Assembly (NCBI RefSeq): GCF_027587025.1
Contig: NZ_JAPPTI010000003.1
Location: 294,421 to 358,420 of the forward strand
Length of the DNA: 64,000 bases
Source of the DNA: Vibrio sp. LaRot3
GTDB taxonomy: Bacteria; Pseudomonadota; Gammaproteobacteria; Enterobacterales; Vibrionaceae
Direction of reading: 5' to 3'
Under the pieces are notes generated by a model. It was not told the origin of the DNA and did no database searches. It saw only the letters and a list, made by a program, of their open reading frames with translations. A program made the translations under genes and the position numbers. Shown piece after piece: positions 30,604-39,263 of the stretch; position 1 is the stretch's first letter; each line of letters starts with the position of its first letter.

Positions 30604-31584
30604 ATGGATATGTTTAATACACTTTCAATTCAGCGTCATACCACACTACTTAACCGCTTACCTGAAACCCGTCTATCGACTAACTTGCACCGCAGTAAAG
30701 CGCAATGGATCGTATTTGGTGAGTACCTGAGCCCACGTCACTTCGATGATATCGATTTTTTTGTCGGTGAGTTCACGCCACTCCTAGATACTTGGAAAGT
30801 AGGCGGCTATGAGGTTGCTCTGATGGCGGGTGAGCTTACTCCGCAACATGAAGAGATCCTGCAAGCATTAGAGCTAGACTATGCGCGATTGCAAGATGTA
30901 CCGGATGTCACTAAGCCGGGGCTAATTGTGTTTGATATGGACTCGACGGCTATCCAGATCGAATGTATTGATGAAATTGCTAAATTGGCCGGTGTGGGTG
31001 AAGAAGTGTCGGAAGTCACAGAGCGTGCAATGCAAGGCGAACTGGATTTTGAACAAAGCCTTCGCCAACGTGTCGGTAAATTGGAAGGTGCAGATGAGTC
31101 AATTTTGAGCGAGGTTCGCGCTCAATTGCCTCTAATGCCTGATCTACCACAATTGATTACGACGCTGCAAAAATTTGGTTGGAAGACAGCCATCGCTTCT
31201 GGCGGCTTTACTTATTTCTCTGATCACTTGAAGCAAATGATGAACTTAGATTTTGCTCAGTCTAACCAGTTAGAGATAGTGGATGGTAAGTTAACCGGTA
31301 AAGTGCTCGGTGAGGTTGTGTCTGCTGAAACCAAAGCTGAAATTTTGTTGCAACTGGCTGAGCAGCATCAAATCGAAGTGCACAATACCGTCGCGGTCGG
31401 TGATGGTGCGAATGACTTGGTGATGATGAATGCTGCAGGTTTGGGTATTGCTTATCATGCTAAACCAAAAGTTGAGCAACAAGCTCAAACCGCCGTGCGT
31501 TATTCGGGGTTAGGCGGGGTAATGTGTATCTTGTCGGGTTATTTGGTTAAGCAGCAGAAGATCAGCTTTAAACCATTGCCTTAG
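30604..31584 (+). CDS. serB: Phosphoserine phosphatase SerB
   Basis: Last step of serine biosynthesis. A HAD-superfamily enzyme with the nucleophile motif VFDMDSTAIQIECIDE near residue 105, the motif II serine in IASGGFTYF, and VGDGANDLVMMNAAGLG near residue 255. The N-terminal about 90 residues form the ACT-like domain of the longer SerB type. I prefer the ATG at 30604 (326 residues); the frame can extend to a GTG at 30574. The start is supported by AAAGGAA upstream, although the spacing is a little long. Confidence 0.96.
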   Translation: MDMFNTLSIQRHTTLLNRLPETRLSTNLHRSKAQWIVFGEYLSPRHFDDIDFFVGEFTPLLDTWKVGGYEVALMAGELTPQHEEILQALELDYARLQDVPDVTKPGLIVFDMDSTAIQIECIDEIAKLAGVGEEVSEVTERAMQGELDFEQSLRQRVGKLEGADESILSEVRAQLPLMPDLPQLITTLQKFGWKTAIASGGFTYFSDHLKQMMNLDFAQSNQLEIVDGKLTGKVLGEVVSAETKAEILLQLAEQHQIEVHNTVAVGDGANDLVMMNAAGLGIAYHAKPKVEQQAQTAVRYSGLGGVMCILSGYLVKQQKISFKPLP

Positions 31585-31622
31585 AGTGCTTACTTTCGGG
31601 TACGTACTTGTGAGTGTAAAAA

Positions 31623-31650
31623 TAAAGCGAGCTATTTAGCTCGCTTTTTT
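31623..31650. terminator. Terminator between serB and the PilZ gene
   Basis: GCGAGCTA/TAGCTCGC hairpin with A and T tracts on either side, between convergent genes. Confidence 0.85.
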
Positions 31651-31663
31651 AGTGATTGCTGAG

Positions 31664-34009
31664 TTACTGAGTGAGCTCAAGTCGAATGAGAACTTCTTCC
31701 GTAATATCGATAATTTCACCGTAACCGACAATATTACAAATCTCTTTTTCTAGCGTTCTCGCCTGATGCAGGCTGATATGGCTCAGCTCTTCAATGTCTT
31801 TTCTGAGTAATTGAGTTAATGGGTCAAATACTGGTGCACCACAGATACGCAGCGCATAGAACTCGCCCATCATTAATGTTTTCTTGATGAACTGAATTCG
31901 TTCTTGCGTGGATTCAAAATCACAGGCTAGTTTGGTTTCCAGCGATTGAATCCGTGTGCCGAATTTCAGCGTGGAGACATACAACTCATGGAATTGCGGT
32001 TTAACCCCTTCAATTCGTTTCATTGGCTCAGCCAATAAGGTAGAAGTTCTACCTTTATATATTGGGTCTAATGAAAACTTGTGGTTTTGTCCTAGCTTGG
32101 CAAAGATGGTTAAGTGCGGCAAGAGAGGGTAGTTGACCCCAATCACTTTAGGCTTTAGGTTGACGCCTTTTTTCTCAATAAAGAGTGGTGTGCTAACGAT
32201 CTTATCCAGCAAAATGTTGTGTAGCCCTTCGAGCATTTCTTGGCTTGGGAGCATCTCAGGCTTTGCGACTAATTTGGCTTGGTTGTGCTCAATCAGTCGG
32301 CCAAAAAAGGCCATGGTCTTACGGTTTTTGCTGTTGTTCTCCATCACCATTTGTACCCGCTTGCCACCCGGGCTGATTCGGATCACTCTATATGGCACGG
32401 CATCGAGGGGCAGAGATTTATCGTACAGTTGCAACTCACTAAAGTTTACTTCACACATGTCATCTGCTTTGACATCAAGCGGTGAGGTTAAGGCTAGATA
32501 GAGGCCTTGTTTTGAAATGTCGAGTGTTACCCCTGACGCTTGCTGACCTTGCCCCGAAACAATCAGAGGAGAGCGGAATTGATATCTTGGCTCTTTACGA
32601 CGGCTTTGAGCATCAAAGTAAAGACTTAATGGAGTATGAGGCGCATTGCGTTTATGGCGGAAACGGTTCAAAGAGCTGCTAGGTAAGCGCGGTTTTTCGC
32701 TGAGTAGATAATCTTTACCTGTACTAGAGTCAGATATTTCCTGCAAAATGCCAAAATGAGTCAGGCCGGGAATCAACTCACGAGATTCTGGCGGAAGCTC
32801 GTCGAGCTGCTCACGTTCATCCTCGGACAGTTCAAAGACAGATAAGCGGAAGGCGCGCCAGCTGCTTTTTTTCGCCCCAACATGCCAGAACAAGTGGCGT
32901 TGCTCACGAGTTGCTTCAGGCATCATCATCGAAAAGTAGATTTCTTTGCCCATGTGATCGTGCTTAAACGAGTAAAGCACATTGCTGCAGCCGCGCATGC
33001 CGGGCTTAGTGAGGTACTCCATTCGCTCTTTGCTAAATAGATTACCAAGCGTCAATTGGTTGCGTTCATCATTCCAGTATTGCCAAACTGGTTGATTGTT
33101 TTCAGTCATCAATACCAGTTTGAGTTCATTACCGCTAAAAAATAGCGGCAAGTTACAAGAGTGTTTTAGGTAGTTATGTTCGTAACCGCGAGTTCGAGTT
33201 CGAATTACCTTATCTTGGTTATCGTGCCGCGCTTTTTGTGAGTCGCTTTCTAAGCGGTTGCTAATGATTTCTTCCAGTACCGAACTATCGCCAATGTTGA
33301 CGGTTCTTAAAAAACGCACTGCATCATTTTCATAAGACTCGTCGATACCCACAATGCGGAACTGAATTGGCTTGTCGATATTAAGAATAGAGAGCGACTT
33401 GGCGAGTTCAACGAAGGTGACGTCGATTGCTTCACCGAGTTTGTAATCAAATGCAGAAGGGACTTTAAACTTAGCGCCAGAAGGGGAAATGTCGACTGTA
33501 ACGCCATGCACCAGTTGATCGTTAGATAATGATATTTCAATTTGCGTGGCGATTTTGAGGCGGTTTTCTTTGCGCTTTAGATCGTAACCCATCACGAGAG
33601 GTTCTGCGCTAAAGGCGGTGCTGGAAGGGTTGGTTAGGTCACTGCCTTGAGGCTTTCCTAACTGATTCATTACCTTAAAGCTGTTACGCGTATTGGATAA
33701 GGCTTCATAGACGCCTTCTGTATAACCGCCAAATTTGCGCACATTCTTGTGATAGATATTAAATGCAACGTCATCAAGCCAATGAGTAATGCCATCCAGT
33801 TCATACTCACGACACTCTCCTTGGACACGGCCGCGTAAATCAATAGAGCGGAAACAAGGGGTCATGACCCGTTTCAACTCAATCTTGACTAAAATTCGAG
33901 ATGAAGGAGGCTGCCCATCTGTCATTTGAGAGAGAAGGTATTCAAAATCATCCGTTCCATAGACTGGGATGAGTCGTTCTGCGATAGAGAGAATTTCCGA
34001 CTGCTGCAT
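31664..34009 (-). CDS. plzC: Large cytoplasmic protein with two PilZ domains (PlzC-like)
   Basis: A 781-residue protein with two intact PilZ c-di-GMP-binding signatures. The first has RKENR at residues 146-150 and DISPSG at 173-178. The second has RKEPR at 471-475 and DISKQG at 497-502. The rest, including the C-terminal 240 residues, shows no recognised domain and no membrane segment. Its place between serB and radA is that of V. cholerae VC2344 (PlzC), from memory. PilZ proteins act as c-di-GMP effectors on motility, adhesion or virulence; the partner of this one is unknown. Divergent from radA. Confidence 0.85.
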   Translation of the reverse strand: MQQSEILSIAERLIPVYGTDDFEYLLSQMTDGQPPSSRILVKIELKRVMTPCFRSIDLRGRVQGECREYELDGITHWLDDVAFNIYHKNVRKFGGYTEGVYEALSNTRNSFKVMNQLGKPQGSDLTNPSSTAFSAEPLVMGYDLKRKENRLKIATQIEISLSNDQLVHGVTVDISPSGAKFKVPSAFDYKLGEAIDVTFVELAKSLSILNIDKPIQFRIVGIDESYENDAVRFLRTVNIGDSSVLEEIISNRLESDSQKARHDNQDKVIRTRTRGYEHNYLKHSCNLPLFFSGNELKLVLMTENNQPVWQYWNDERNQLTLGNLFSKERMEYLTKPGMRGCSNVLYSFKHDHMGKEIYFSMMMPEATREQRHLFWHVGAKKSSWRAFRLSVFELSEDEREQLDELPPESRELIPGLTHFGILQEISDSSTGKDYLLSEKPRLPSSSLNRFRHKRNAPHTPLSLYFDAQSRRKEPRYQFRSPLIVSGQGQQASGVTLDISKQGLYLALTSPLDVKADDMCEVNFSELQLYDKSLPLDAVPYRVIRISPGGKRVQMVMENNSKNRKTMAFFGRLIEHNQAKLVAKPEMLPSQEMLEGLHNILLDKIVSTPLFIEKKGVNLKPKVIGVNYPLLPHLTIFAKLGQNHKFSLDPIYKGRTSTLLAEPMKRIEGVKPQFHELYVSTLKFGTRIQSLETKLACDFESTQERIQFIKKTLMMGEFYALRICGAPVFDPLTQLLRKDIEELSHISLHQARTLEKEICNIVGYGEIIDITEEVLIRLELTQ

Positions 34010-34143
34010 GTTTTTTTGTAAGAGTGTCCTTGTGAATTAGATATCGGCCTTGATTAATAGATCTTTAGTGATATGTTACGGCGAATCAAGCCTATAAGGT
34101 GACTTAATAGGTTGCCAATATCACAAAAAAACACTGAGGTTAT

Positions 34144-35523
34144 ATGGCTAAAGCAAAACGCGCTTATGTTTGTAATGACTGCGGTGCTGACTTCCCTCGT
34201 TGGCAGGGGCAGTGTAACGCATGTGGTGCATGGAATACGATTTCAGAAGTTCGTCTTGCGGCGTCGCCCACAGTAGCACGCAATGAGCGCTTGTCTGGTT
34301 ATGCCGGTTCTGGTAATGACAGCGCCGTTCAGACGCTATCCGAAATCGACTTGCAAGAAGTACCTAGGTTTACCAGTGGCTTTAAAGAGCTCGACCGCGT
34401 ACTTGGGGGCGGCATTGTACCCGGCGCGGCGATATTAATTGGTGGTAACCCGGGCGCGGGTAAATCCACTTTGCTACTGCAGACTATGTGTTTGTTGTCA
34501 TCGCAAATGCCGACGTTATATGTGACAGGTGAAGAATCTTTACAACAAGTCGCGATGCGCGCTTCGCGTCTTGGCCTGCCAAAAGACCATCTTAAAATGC
34601 TTTCTGAAACGAATGTCGACCGAATCTGCCAAGTGGCAGAAAAAGAACAACCAAAAATTATGGTTATCGACTCGATTCAGGTCATGCACGTAGCAGACGT
34701 GCAATCATCACCGGGTAGTGTTGCTCAGGTACGTGAATCCGCGACAGCGCTGACTCGTTACGCGAAGCAAAACAATGTCGCTGTGTTTATTGTTGGTCAC
34801 GTGACTAAAGATGGCACGTTAGCAGGGCCAAAGGTGCTTGAGCACATTATCGACTGTTCGGTACTGCTTGATGGTGGCACTGATAGCCGTTTTAGAACGC
34901 TCCGTAGTCACAAAAACCGCTTTGGTGCAGTCAATGAGCTAGGCGTATTTGCCATGACGGGGCAGGGGCTAAAAGAGGTCAGTAACCCTTCTGCGATTTT
35001 CTTATCCCGAGGTGAAGAAGAAACCTCAGGTAGTTCGGTGATGGTGGTGTGGGAAGGTACTCGCCCACTGTTAGTCGAGATTCAAGCGCTGGTGGATTAC
35101 TCTCAATTGGCGAATCCGCGCCGAGTGGCTGTCGGTCTTGAGCAAAACCGTTTATCTCTATTATTAGCAGTATTACATAAGCATGGTTGCCTACAAATGG
35201 CTGACCAAGATGTGTTTGTGAATGTGGTGGGCGGCGTCAAGGTAACCGAAACCAGTGCGGATTTAGCCTTAGTAATGGCGCTACTATCAAGCTTTAGAGA
35301 CCGTCCACTGCCAAAAGATGTAGTGGTGTTTGGTGAAGTGGGGCTAGCAGGTGAAATTCGACCGGTACCAAGTGGTCAAGAGCGATTAAACGAAGCGTTC
35401 AAACATGGCTTCAAAAAGGCGATTGTACCGGCAGCGAATATGCCTAAAGGTGGTATCCCTGGAATGCAGATTCATGGCGTGAAAAAACTGTCGGAAGCAA
35501 TTGAAGCATTTGATGAGTTGTAA
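34144..35523 (+). CDS. radA: DNA repair protein RadA (Sms)
   Basis: RecA-like ATPase acting on branched recombination intermediates, with a helicase function in some bacteria. The 459-residue protein has an N-terminal four-cysteine zinc finger (YVCNDCGADFPRWQGQCNACG), Walker A GGNPGAGKSTLL near residue 100, the RadA-specific KNRFG motif in SHKNRFGAVNELGVF near residue 256, and a C-terminal Lon-like domain. AGGTTAT precedes the start. It lies upstream of fusA2 with a 313-base gap and a weak terminator. Confidence 0.97.
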   Translation: MAKAKRAYVCNDCGADFPRWQGQCNACGAWNTISEVRLAASPTVARNERLSGYAGSGNDSAVQTLSEIDLQEVPRFTSGFKELDRVLGGGIVPGAAILIGGNPGAGKSTLLLQTMCLLSSQMPTLYVTGEESLQQVAMRASRLGLPKDHLKMLSETNVDRICQVAEKEQPKIMVIDSIQVMHVADVQSSPGSVAQVRESATALTRYAKQNNVAVFIVGHVTKDGTLAGPKVLEHIIDCSVLLDGGTDSRFRTLRSHKNRFGAVNELGVFAMTGQGLKEVSNPSAIFLSRGEEETSGSSVMVVWEGTRPLLVEIQALVDYSQLANPRRVAVGLEQNRLSLLLAVLHKHGCLQMADQDVFVNVVGGVKVTETSADLALVMALLSSFRDRPLPKDVVVFGEVGLAGEIRPVPSGQERLNEAFKHGFKKAIVPAANMPKGGIPGMQIHGVKKLSEAIEAFDEL

Positions 35524-35542
35524 CTCATATAAGATGGATTAG

Positions 35543-35594
35543 CACGAACCAAACTGTGATGGTTTAAACGTTCTGGTTATGATTCGTGTTTTTT
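35543..35594 (+). terminator. Possible terminator downstream of radA
   Basis: CACGAACCA pairs imperfectly with TGGTTATGATTCGTG across a loop, followed by seven Ts. A weak, long hairpin. Confidence 0.45.
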
Positions 35595-35836
35595 TCGTCG
35601 GTTTTGATGTTCGTAGGTCAACAAACGGAAACCTTTGCCGTATAATGTCGGCCAATCTGTTGGTGTTGAAATTTAACGGGACAATTTGCTTATATCGTTA
35701 GGTATTACCTATCCTATTACTGAAGAATATTCACCTCTAACATATTTTTTAAATACAACAGCACGCAAGGGTATCAGTCTTGACAGATTGTGATATACTC
35801 TGCGCGCACTTTATACCTTATTAACAGAGTAAGACA
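35595..35836 (+). promoter_or_regulatory. fusA2 promoter region with extended -10
   Basis: An extended -10 TGATATACT lies at 35791-35799, about 38 bases before the start codon. The matching -35 position (35771-35776, GTATCA) is poor, which an extended -10 can offset. The rest of the region is AT-rich, with no recognised feature. Confidence 0.5.
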
Positions 35837-37927
35837 ATGACTGATTTATCAAAATACAGAAACATTGGTATTTTTGCTCACGTAGACGCGGGTAAAACTA
35901 CCTCTACGGAGCGTATCCTTAAGCTAACTGGTAAAATCCACAAGATGGGTGACACGCACGACGGCGAATCAACTACTGACTTCATGGAGCAGGAAGCTGA
36001 GCGTGGTATTACAATCCAGTCTGCTGCTACTACTTGTTTCTGGAACGATCACCGCCTAAACATCATCGATACTCCTGGACACGTTGACTTCACAATCGAA
36101 GTTTACCGTTCTCTAAAAGTACTTGATGGTGGTATCGGTGTATTCTGTGGTTCTGGTGGTGTTGAACCTCAGTCTGAAACTAACTGGCGTTACGCTGACG
36201 AATCAAAAGTATCTCGTCTAATCTTCGTTAACAAACTAGACCGTATGGGCGCTGACTTCTACAAAGTTTGTGACCAAGTACAAAACGTTCTAGGTGCGAC
36301 TCCTCTAGTGATGACTCTACCTATCGGTATCGAAGATGACTTCACTGGTGTTGTAGACGTACTAAGCCAAAAAGCTTACGTTTGGGACGAAACTGGTCTT
36401 CCAGAAAACTACGAAATCCAAGATATTCCAGCTGATCTAGTAGAGAAAGCTGCTGAATACCGTGAGATGCTAATCGAAACTGCTCTAGAGCAAGACGAAG
36501 ACCTAATGATGGCTTACCTAGAAGAAGGTGAAGAACCATCAATGGAAGAGATCAAGCGTTGTATCCGTAAAGGTACTCGTGATCTAGCATTCTTCCCAAC
36601 TTACTGTGGTTCTGCATACAAGAACAAAGGTATCCAACTTGTTCTTGACGCAGTAGTAGACTACCTACCGTCTCCAACAGAAGTTGATCCACAGCCAATC
36701 ACAGATAAAGATACAGGTGAAGCAACTGGTGAAGTTGCAACAGTATCTGCTGATGAATCACTAAAAGCGCTTGCGTTCAAGATCATGGACGACCGCTTCG
36801 GTGCACTAACGTTCATCCGTATCTACGCTGGTAAGATGAAGAAGGGTGACACAATCCTTAACTCAGCTACTGGTAAGACTGAGCGTATCGGCCGTATGGT
36901 TGAGATGCACGCAAACGACCGTAACGAGATCGATTCAGCACAAGCTGGTGACATCATCGCTGTTGTTGGTATGAAGAACGTTCAAACTGGTCACACTCTA
37001 TGTGATCCTAAGAACGAAGTTACTCTTGAGCCAATGATCTTCCCAGAACCAGTAATCTCTATCGCTGTTAAGCCTAAAGATAAAGGCGGTTCTGAGAAAA
37101 TGGGTATCGCGATCGGTAAAATGGTTGCAGAAGATCCATCTTTCCAAGTTGAGACTGATGAAGATTCAGGTGAAACTATCCTGAAAGGTATGGGTGAACT
37201 TCACCTAGACATCAAGGTAGACATCCTTAAGCGTACTTACGGCGTTGAGCTAGAAGTAGGTGCTCCACAGGTAGCTTACCGTGAAACTATCACTCAACCA
37301 GTTGAAGATAGCTACACGCACAAGAAACAGTCTGGTGGTTCTGGTCAGTTCGCGAAAATCGACTACCGTATCAAACCAGGTGAGCCAAACTCAGGCTTCA
37401 CGTTCTCTTCAACAGTTGTTGGTGGTAACGTACCTAAAGAATTCTGGCCTGCAGTTGAGAAAGGCTTTGGCGGCATGATGGAAACTGGTGTTCTAGCTGG
37501 CTTCCCTACTCTAGACGTAGAAGTTGAACTATTCGACGGTGGTTTCCACGCAGTTGACTCTTCAGCTATCGCTTACGAAATTGCTGCTAAAGGCGCATTC
37601 CGTCAGTCTATGCCTAAAGCTGGCGCGCAACTTCTTGAGCCAATTATGAAAGTTGACGTGTTCACTCCAGACGATCACGTTGGTGACGTAATCGGTGACC
37701 TTAACCGTCGTCGTGGTATGATCAAAGACCAACAAGCTGGTACTACTGGCGTACGTATCAAGGGTGATGTACCTCTATCAGAAATGTTCGGTTACATCGG
37801 TTCTCTACGTACAATGACTTCTGGTCGTGGTCAGTTCTCTATGGAGTTCTCACACTACGCACCATGTCCAGCAAACGTAGCTGATCAAGTTATCGCTGAA
37901 GTTAAAGAGCGTAACGAGAAGAAGTAA
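35837..37927 (+). CDS. fusA2: Elongation factor G paralog (FusA2)
   Basis: Translational GTPase that moves tRNAs and mRNA through the ribosome, or recycles ribosomes. The 696-residue protein has all GTPase motifs ([27 protein letters not shown]) and EF-G domains II-V, ending [18 protein letters not shown]. It is not in the str operon and its neighbour is radA, as for the second EF-G gene of V. cholerae, so I call it the paralog. Codon use is very biased (frequent CGT, GGT and CTA), which suggests high expression. Confidence 0.93.
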   Translation: MTDLSKYRNIGIFAHVDAGKTTSTERILKLTGKIHKMGDTHDGESTTDFMEQEAERGITIQSAATTCFWNDHRLNIIDTPGHVDFTIEVYRSLKVLDGGIGVFCGSGGVEPQSETNWRYADESKVSRLIFVNKLDRMGADFYKVCDQVQNVLGATPLVMTLPIGIEDDFTGVVDVLSQKAYVWDETGLPENYEIQDIPADLVEKAAEYREMLIETALEQDEDLMMAYLEEGEEPSMEEIKRCIRKGTRDLAFFPTYCGSAYKNKGIQLVLDAVVDYLPSPTEVDPQPITDKDTGEATGEVATVSADESLKALAFKIMDDRFGALTFIRIYAGKMKKGDTILNSATGKTERIGRMVEMHANDRNEIDSAQAGDIIAVVGMKNVQTGHTLCDPKNEVTLEPMIFPEPVISIAVKPKDKGGSEKMGIAIGKMVAEDPSFQVETDEDSGETILKGMGELHLDIKVDILKRTYGVELEVGAPQVAYRETITQPVEDSYTHKKQSGGSGQFAKIDYRIKPGEPNSGFTFSSTVVGGNVPKEFWPAVEKGFGGMMETGVLAGFPTLDVEVELFDGGFHAVDSSAIAYEIAAKGAFRQSMPKAGAQLLEPIMKVDVFTPDDHVGDVIGDLNRRRGMIKDQQAGTTGVRIKGDVPLSEMFGYIGSLRTMTSGRGQFSMEFSHYAPCPANVADQVIAEVKERNEKK

Positions 37928-37951
37928 TTCTTTAAGTTAAATCTTTAAGAT

Positions 37952-37979
37952 AAAAGCCTCGCTTATGCGGGGCTTTTTT
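37952..37979 (+). terminator. Intrinsic terminator downstream of fusA2
   Basis: AAAAGCCTCGC, loop TTAT, GCGGGGCTTTTTT (one G-T pair). Confidence 0.85.
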
Positions 37980-38030
37980 GTATCTGTGTAATCGACTAGT
38001 GGATGTTGGAGGGTGATTTCGATGAGGGGG

Positions 38031-38927
38031 TTAAGAGTCTTTCATCTCTTGTTTTAGCCAGTCTGTAAACGCCTGAATTCGCACTCTTCTTGGTGATTCT
38101 GTTGCGGTAAATAGATTAAATTGCAGCCCCGGTGTTAGGCCTAAATCGAACGGTTTAACCAACATGCCTCTCTCAACAAAATCACTGGCCAAACAGTCAC
38201 TAGCTAAGCAGACACCATGGCCAGCAATGACAGCACTCATGGCCAAGTCAAACGTACTGACCTCCATCCACTGTACCGCATTTTTGTTCATAGAGAGGTG
38301 CTGTGATTCAAACCATTGGCTCCACTGAAAGCTTGAAGAATCGTAATGAATTAACCAGCAGTCTAATAGTTGCTGTGGGTGTTCCAACTGCATCGACTTG
38401 GCTAATTCAGGCGAGCAAAAAGGGTAGATGGCTTCATGCATTAACAGTTCTTTGTGCAATACACTTTCATCCACTTCCTTTTCCCCTTGCCAGATAGCGA
38501 CATCGACTTCGCCATGTTCCAAATCGAGAGAGTGGCAACTAGTAATTATACGAATCGGAATGTCGGGGTAGGCTACCGAGAACTTCCATAACCTCGGCAT
38601 TAACCAACGAGATGAGAAAGACGGCGGGGCATTGACCTTGAGTAGCCCTTCAATCGGTTCATTCTGAATGATATTGAGGCCACTCACTATTTGGTTAAAG
38701 CCTTTGGATACGTGGCAACGCAGCGTTTCACCACGTTGGGTGAGTTCCATATTACGGCCTTTTCGGACGAACAATTTACAGTTCAGTTCATCTTCGAGAC
38801 GTCGAAGGGTTTGGCTAACGGCTGCTTGGCTAACAAACAACTCATCGGCTGCTTTGCTGTAGCTTTTGAGTCTTGCAGCGGCTTCAAAGTAACGAAGTCC
38901 GGCGAGGTGTCTTAATCGCTTATCCAT
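38031..38927 (-). CDS. LysR-family regulator, GcvA-like
   Basis: A 298-residue transcription regulator. The N-terminal winged helix is RYFEAAARLKSYSKAADELFVSQAAVSQTLRRLEDEL, and the C-terminal about 200 residues form the periplasmic-binding-like ligand domain. The pattern HLAGLRYFEAAARLKSYSKAADEL with APPSFSSRWLMPRLWKF is of the GcvA group. It is divergent from a small DUF1127-like gene, which is probably its target, and the gap holds an inverted repeat. The ligand is unknown. Similar pairs are common in Vibrio. Confidence 0.82.
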   Translation of the reverse strand: MDKRLRHLAGLRYFEAAARLKSYSKAADELFVSQAAVSQTLRRLEDELNCKLFVRKGRNMELTQRGETLRCHVSKGFNQIVSGLNIIQNEPIEGLLKVNAPPSFSSRWLMPRLWKFSVAYPDIPIRIITSCHSLDLEHGEVDVAIWQGEKEVDESVLHKELLMHEAIYPFCSPELAKSMQLEHPQQLLDCWLIHYDSSSFQWSQWFESQHLSMNKNAVQWMEVSTFDLAMSAVIAGHGVCLASDCLASDFVERGMLVKPFDLGLTPGLQFNLFTATESPRRVRIQAFTDWLKQEMKDS

Positions 38928-38959
38928 AAGCTCTAGTTATATTCCTTGTTAGAAATGGT

Positions 38960-38976
38960 TGTTCGGTTTTTGAACA
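38960..38976. promoter_or_regulatory. Inverted repeat in the LysR / DUF1127 divergent promoter
   Basis: TGTTC-GGTTTTT-GAACA, 5-base arms around a 7-base spacer, between the two divergent genes. Candidate operator for the LysR protein. Confidence 0.4.
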
Positions 38977-39016
38977 GCTAGTTTCCATAATACAGAGAAA
39001 GAGGAGGAGGTGCACC

Positions 39017-39208
39017 ATGGTGATCAGTTTAAAGTGGAATATAGACTTAGAGTTTAACTTCAAGAAAAAGAGTAAAAAGTGGACGTTAGCTAGCCAAAAT
39101 ACCAGTAGGAGAAGCCCTTCATCAAGTGCGTTGAGCTCTCACATGCAACAAGATATTGGCTTGCTGAATAGTGTCTCAAACCGTCGGGCGCATTTGGATT
39201 ATCTATAA
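39017..39208 (+). CDS. Small DUF1127-like protein
   Basis: A 63-residue basic protein with a very strong ribosome-binding sequence (GAGGAGGAGG, 6 bases before the ATG). The C-terminal half has HMQQDIGLLNSVSNRRAHLDYL, resembling the 'RDIGLTRADI' end of DUF1127/YjiS proteins; the N-terminal half is lysine-rich and unlike the family. A terminator follows at once. Its divergent position from a GcvA-type regulator is typical of such small genes. Function unknown; DUF1127 members in other proteobacteria have been linked to RNA binding and phosphate or carbon metabolism. Confidence 0.65.
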   Translation: MVISLKWNIDLEFNFKKKSKKWTLASQNTSRRSPSSSALSSHMQQDIGLLNSVSNRRAHLDYL

Positions 39209-39220
39209 TAAGTGGTTATT

Positions 39221-39246
39221 AAAAAGGAGCGCAATGCGCTCCTTTC
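39221..39246. terminator. Terminator between DUF1127-like gene and the acyl-CoA synthetase
   Basis: AAAGGAGCGC, loop AAT, GCGCTCCTTT, between convergent genes. Confidence 0.75.
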
Positions 39247-39263
39247 AGATTGATGACGGGTGT

